The notes under the pieces: model-generated
Databases searched by the model: none
Told to the model about the DNA's origin: nothing
The model's input: only the letters and a program-made list of their open reading frames with translations
Translations under genes and position numbers: made by a program
NCBI GenBank assembly: GCA_964030475.1
Contig: CAXIPT010000002.1
Location: forward strand, 9,928,942-9,992,941
DNA length: 64,000 nt
Direction of reading: 5' to 3'
Source: Tethya wilhelma
Taxonomy: Eukaryota > Porifera > Demospongiae > Tethyida > Tethyidae
Shown here: in pieces, positions 53,252-60,199 of the stretch
Layout of the letters: each line of letters opens with the position of its first letter
Numbering within the stretch: position 1 is the first letter of the stretch

Positions 53252-54141
53252 ACTTGCACAAAACCTTCAAACTATCAAGCTTTACATAATTTCTAGATGA
53301 AAGTGGTTGCTTGTCATTGTTGTAGCTATAATAAAGTATCCAAGCTAGACATCACTCCCCTTCTTACCTTGGGACATTTTCTGTGGATAGTCTGATCATT
53401 TCAATGACCTGTTCGTGTGATTTCTCCCCCACTGATGTCCCATTGATGTACAACACCTGGTCTCCTTCTTCCAAGGTGGGGTTGCACATGGAGGCCTAGA
53501 GGAAGGAATGGTCGGTCAATGAGTTTGCAAATAAACTTGGTTACCACTGCACTGTAGTGTCTGAAAAATTCTTTAAAGTGTAGATGCAATAACTTGCACA
53601 AAACATTCAAATTATCAAGCTTTACATAATTCCTAGTTGAAAGTGGTTACTTGTCATTGTTGTAGCTATAATAAAGTATCCAACCTGGACATAACTCCTT
53701 CCTTACCTTGGGACATTTTCTGTGGATAGTCTGATCATTTCAATGACCTGTTCGTGTGATTTCTCCCCCACTGATGTCCCATTGATGTACAACACCTGGT
53801 CTCCTTCCTCCAAGGTGGGGTTGCACATGGAGGCCTAGAGGAAGGAATGGTCGGTCAATGAGTTTGTACCGTATAGCGGGAAATTTTCGTATGGTTGAAA
53901 TTTTCGTATATTTCGTATGCGGTTCGAATATACGAAAATTAAAACTGCGAAAATTTAACTTCCGCATTTACTTTATACGAGCGCGCGCCGCGTATACGAA
54001 ATTTAAAACTACGAAAATTTCTTCTGGCGCATTTATACGAAATTTTGCACCAACGAAAATTTCCCGCTATACGGTATGTTATGTACGCAAATAAACTTAG
54101 TTACTACTGCTCTGTAGTGCCTAAAAAATTCTTTTAAAATG

Positions 54142-54195
<54 letters not shown>

Positions 54196-54223
54196 GCATG
54201 TGCATGTGTGTGTGTGTGTGTGC

Positions 54224-54259
<36 letters not shown>

Positions 54260-55811
54260 TTTCAACTCACCGGTGATTCTGGAGATACTTTTGTGACAAT
54301 AACTGGAATACTCTCATCCACACCACCCTGTGTTTAAAGGGGAAACAAGTGGTTAAAGTCAATCATCTTTCAAAAGAAATGAAACAATATTGTCTAAAGT
54401 CGATCAGGTTTGAGAAGTGAAACAATGAGATTCATGCAATATTTTTCTTATGGGGCAATATAGCTAACTTTTGACTGGTAAGGCGTAGGAAGCTGAAAAG
54501 CAATCAAAAGAACAGGGTGAACAAGCGCTTTCCAATGAAAATTTTGAAATTTAGAAAGTCATACAACTTTCTCTACCGGCATTCTCAAACCAGATGGACT
54601 TTAGATCAATTTACTGTAGGTAGAGCTTACGTTCACGGTGAAACCATACTTGCCCTTCTCGTCAGGCTCCAGTCTTATGAGCAAGAGACCCTCAGAGGCG
54701 AGGTCGTCCATACACACCTGACCAGCCTGTTCCTCCAGGGCGTTCCGTTCATCATAGTACTCTGTGGGCTGCACAGATCATATGACAGTCATGTGATGGA
54801 ATCATCAAGACTCATATAATAAAGGATAGTGCAAAAGGACGCCGAATTTAGATTCATTAAAAGTAATGTAAACAAATTCTAAGCTATATCTACATGAAAT
54901 CATCGTACTGTACATAGAAAAAAATAACCACAATTATGCATGCAAGTTGCATTGATGTAATGGGTGGTTGTAATTTACTTTCTAACGAGCAGGAACTTAC
55001 CCCTTCATCTGCATCACTGACTCGTCTGTAGTTGAGTGCCAAGTTGTTCTGACCGTGATGCTGTAGCAGTGAGAACTGACCAGTCATGTCATCAGAGATG
55101 GCAACTCCAGAAGAGAAATGGCTGCAGATATGAAGACAATGTAAGAGCTAAAAGAAGATTATCAAAAATGAGGAAAATAAAAAAGCAACCTAAGAATTGC
55201 CACATCTTGTCAAATCAAGCCATTGACAAGTGAAAGCCTAAGCATGAATGAAATTAAAACCAACTTTGAAAGTAAAATAATCAGGAATCAAGTGACAACT
55301 GCTTGCTACTTTGTGATGGCTCAGGAAAGAAGTTCTCGTATGCACATGTACACACACCACAGCAAAGACAACTAATCTCAAGCACGAAACTCACAAAGTA
55401 AGCAAATAAAACAGTGAGTGTACTTGTTCACTTCACACCTCAACCCCACTACACTCACTCTTCATCTTCATAGTCCTCCTCTTCAATGTGCTCTCTCAGA
55501 CCATTTCTGAAGTTGATGAAGGGTCTCTGCACTTCTCCCCTCCCCAGGGACTGCACTCTCTTCACAGCAGCAGCAGAGGTGCCGTGATAGGGACTAGCAC
55601 CATTCAATTCAGGACCTGGGTTAGTCAAGATAAAGATTATACAGAGTTTAATGGTAATGGTGGTTAATGTATAGGCTTGAAGTTTTTGATAAAAAAAGTG
55701 AGCATTTTGGTCTGACGACCTTTTACCATATCATACCTGGTGATTGTGATCGTCTGGTGTATCTCTTGCTGGGACGCCTGTATAGGAGATGGAGAAAGAT
55801 GAAAGTTATCA

Positions 55812-55871
<60 letters not shown>

Positions 55872-58800
55872 TGATACACATACAAACTAAAACACACACC
55901 AAGTCCACATGTAAGATCTATTCTCACTTCCCAAATTGCACGTTTTATCAAACAAATTTCAAGGATACAAAAACAAACAACCTCACACATACCTCACAAC
56001 TCTCATGCTCTTTGACCTCTGCAGTGCAGCCTCTCTGGTTGCCTCGACAACCTGCCGCTCTGTACGAACGACCACCTGTGGCTTGTTCTTGTGTCGCCGT
56101 AGAAACGAACGATGGTTGCGAGGAGTAGGAGGAGCCGGTTCCTTCACATCTGACAGTCTACTTGAAGGCACAATCACCAACACAGACAAACAAACAAACA
56201 AACAAATAAACAAACAAACAGACAAACATAAAACCAAAATAGACAGAAATTTATGAGGTTATTTGAGTTGTAAACATAAAATGGATTGATCGCATGCAAA
56301 TTCATCAAGCATTCAATCAAACACCTAACTGGCAAAAAATCCCAGACTTCAAATGATTATCCTATATAGCTATACATGCATGCACATCATGACATTATTA
56401 TAGCATTAAAACTACATTCTACCACGTAGATCGGAAACAAAAAAACAATTTGACTTTTTTTTGCCAGTTTGCTAAAGTTGAGCATCTTAATACCTGAAAA
56501 AGGTGTGATATTCGATGCAGTTCTTCCACAGCTGTTTGCACCCTTCATAAGTGTCCATGTGGAAGCCTATCACATTCTGTAGCAACTCTCCCTGTACGTA
56601 TGATACACAATCACATGACATCAGGTGAGCATCACATGATACCAGGTGAGTGTCACATGACAATATACCTGATCGGGACGAAGTTCGATATAGAATCTTC
56701 TTCGTTTGTAAGTTATCTTCTGAACACTGAACCTGAAGGGTAGTGTGATTATGTGGAAAGATCACAACCTCTCAAACAATGTAGCTACAGAGAAATTTTC
56801 AAGGAAAATAGGCTTCACAGTTTCAATGGTTGAATCACTCGATAATTGGCAAAAATTGTATCAACAAAATTCCATAATTGCATAATACAGTTCAAGACAA
56901 AGCTCAAGAAGTGGCAAGGATTATATGTGTGTGCAGTCACCCTATCCATACTCTGTGAAAACAACATGAGAAGATCTGGCTAGCGAAATAAATATGGTGT
57001 GTGTGACTATATCCTTTGTTAGTGTTTGTGTGTGTGAGGCACTGGATGCGATAGATAATTGGAAGCCAGCTAGTATTGTGTTCCTGAAACTCTGTGAGCA
57101 TAATATTATGATCGATATTTCATTTCACCCAGTCTTTGTTCTCCTAAGAGGAGTGTAATAACACTGTCTATCATGTGGAAATTCCTGGGTAGCTATAGGT
57201 CTAGGACTGCACATCTGAGACTGGAATTAAATGCTTACTGGAAAATATGATTGTACTATTAATCCGTAGAAGTTTTATAAGAGTATTGTCTTGTGTAGGA
57301 AGACAAGGTATTGGTAACCTTTCACACACACGCAACTCACCATGAGAATGTTGTGATGAGTAGCTTGCTCTTGAAGACAGAGATACCATTACCTGTGATG
57401 CCTAGACCTAGCTCAACCCCATGATGATCTTTGGCAGCAAAGAGTTCAACGCCATAGAACTCAAGTCTAAGAGAGAAACAAGACACAAAATTTGATAAAA
57501 ACTAAAATACAGAAAGACTAGCATTCCCAGGCTCCTCCTTGCAAATATTTTGAAATATTCATGAAGGAAATAGCCTGGGAACGAGGCTACAGAAAGATGA
57601 TATCTTAGCATCAGATCAAGATGCATAGGAATATTTCGAGGTCCTTACAATGTCTTGAATGTTTGCTCACCTTCTGGCATAAGCCAAGAACAGGTACTCT
57701 GATTCTGCATTTGACTTGCCCACAAGTGTTCGATGAAGCTGAGCAATCTTCTCCTCCAGCGGCTCAGTCTGTTTCGGAAGGAGATGGAACTCCGACACAT
57801 ACCCCCTGTAGTGCTTCTGAGGGTCAAAGTCACCGAGTTCAGCTGTGAGTGTGTGTGTGTACATGTGTGAAACTTTTAAGTTCATCTTCTCAGAAACTAT
57901 AGAAAGCTACTGATGCTACATAGAGAGCTTTTAGCCTCGATCTCAGGCCCTCCCTTACAACAAAAAAAAACAATAACACTGTATTATAGAGGGGGAGCTT
58001 GAGAACAAAGCTAGATAGCTTTAACAAAATACAAACAACTGAAAGTGTATACACATGTCTTGTGAAAGAGACACAAATACCGATACCTAGGAGACCATTC
58101 AAAACTACCCAAAATTCAAAATCTTTCGAGAACTAGGGGTGGCTGGTTAGAAACACAAACAGGAACACACTTCACACATGCGCCTAATGTACGTACACAT
58201 GCATGCACTTAATTACGTAGGCAAGCACACACATGCATGCGCAGCCTCTAGATGGAAGCATGCAGTATATGTACATGGTGCCAAAATCCACGCTCCCAGG
58301 TACACTAGAGCTCTAGCAAGGGCCAATATTGACAGCACAAGACCCAAATATCTCCATCAATGACACAACACAGAAGTCATACAAGTAAAGCCCACTTCAA
58401 AGAAAGGGAGGGGCCACATGTATGCACGATGTAATTAATGGTTAAGTGACAACGCTCCCATATATGGATGCCATTAAAAGTTATCACATGTTTCAGTAGC
58501 TAGACCAATGGAATGCAATTTCAGACAGTTAATTTGCTGACTCAGCAGGTGGGACGAGGTTGAATGAGCATATTTCTACTATAAATGACCAAAAAGAAAG
58601 TATCTAAGCTGATTTCAAGGCCTGGAAGCAGGGTTTTACCCTCCTGATAATATTCATAGCACAGTGGGTGTGGTGTAGCTGAAACCCACAAGTATTTTGA
58701 ACAACAGTGACTACATATAAAGCAACTCCAACCAGCTTAAAGTGTGCCACAATAAGATATCCCATTTTCAGTTACTCTTTCTGATCTACAAAACTTTTTT

Positions 58801-59073
58801 GGAAGGGTATCAATCCCCTGTAAACTCAATTACAATAATTACAACCCTCAACTATCCTAATGATATTCACAGGATGTGAGGTGTGGTCAGAACCCACAAG
58901 TATTTTGTACAATGGTTGTCTAGATATAAGGCCTAAAGGCTGTGTGATGACAAGAGATCTTTTAGTCGCACATATCAGTCAGCTGTAACACTGATGTGAT
59001 TTTTTTTGGAAGGGTATAAAACCCCTGCAACAAAAATTTTTCTCAACTAACAGCCTATCACACAATGTGAATG

Positions 59074-59110
<37 letters not shown>

Positions 59111-60144
59111 AGCCTCATTCTCAAACTCCTTCACAAAACATTTTCTTGGTAAAAAAGATTGAGCAAAGAAACAGCACAAGTACACACTGGGGGTCTGTCT
59201 ATTGAACAGTTTAGCAGACATTACAAGATACTTTATGAGGTAGAATTTTCTTGAGCATACAACAGCAACTGTTAGCAAGTAATTTCAGGATATTTTGGTC
59301 TGTAGATCTTCTTCAACTGAACTGACACCAACCGAAATGTCCTGAAATTACTTACATACTAACAGATGCTATTGTATATAATATTATATGCTCAAGAACA
59401 TTCTACCTCATCCAACTACCTATAGCAATGAACCTCTACAGTAAGATATTTTATGCATCCAAGTTTATATACTAAAAGAGTATATCCCATAGAAGGCAAC
59501 AAATCAATGGCATTTGACTATCCTAATAGTATTCATAGCATTGTGGGGTGTGGTCAGAACCCACAAGTATTTTGTGTAATGGGTGTCCACATATAAAGCC
59601 TACTCTAAAAGGCTGAGTGTGTGAGGACATGAATATGTTCAGATGAATATCAGTTGGCTGTAAAACTGATTTGATTTTTTGGAAGGGTCTAAAACCCTGC
59701 AAAAGCAATTTAATAGTGCAAATTGACTCTTCACATTCCAAGCTACCATATACCTCCAAATTTTCATGGTACAATATTCAAAATTTTGGAGAGGGATTAC
59801 TAGGTATGACAGGAGTATGCCTTTGCTGAGCTGGCAAGTCCGTTAATTACATTCCAATCATGTGACCACAATGAGCGCTGATGACATGCATCTCCTTGCC
59901 AGCTCAGCAAAGGTGCACTTGTGTCGGTACCTCCTCTGGTGTGAACATGATACAGCAATAAAAGTTACCTTGCATGATGTAAGCTCCTAGCAGGGCTGCT
60001 GAGTCGTTTGAGCAAGGCAGTCGTGACGTTATGAGGTCTTTCTTGACTTGCAAGTAGAACTGGTATCTGGTGAGCTCCTCATGAAGCTTGCTCGGATCTG
60101 TGACGTAGAATTTGACTCGAAAGTCCGTGGTAAAGGTGTTGGTG

Positions 60145-60199
<55 letters not shown>

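Larger units (their letters stand above)
53247..54140. repeat. Tandem duplication carrying PDZ exon M
   Basis: Unit 1 is about 53247-53590 and unit 2 about 53590 to 54140, starting 'aacttgcacaaaac'. Unit 2 is interrupted by the MITE at 53867-54076. Flanking intron is duplicated along with the exon and has diverged by several percent, while the exon differs at one noticed base. Confidence 0.9.
57843..59968. other. PTPN3/4 intron with a thrice-repeated motif block
   Basis: The block 'cctaat.atattca.ag', 'gaacccacaagtattttg' and 'tggaagggt.taaaaccc' occurs near 58640, 58855 and 59520 in diverged copies. Two foldback elements are also present (59226-59420 and 59802-59933). No exon was seen. Confidence 0.6.
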
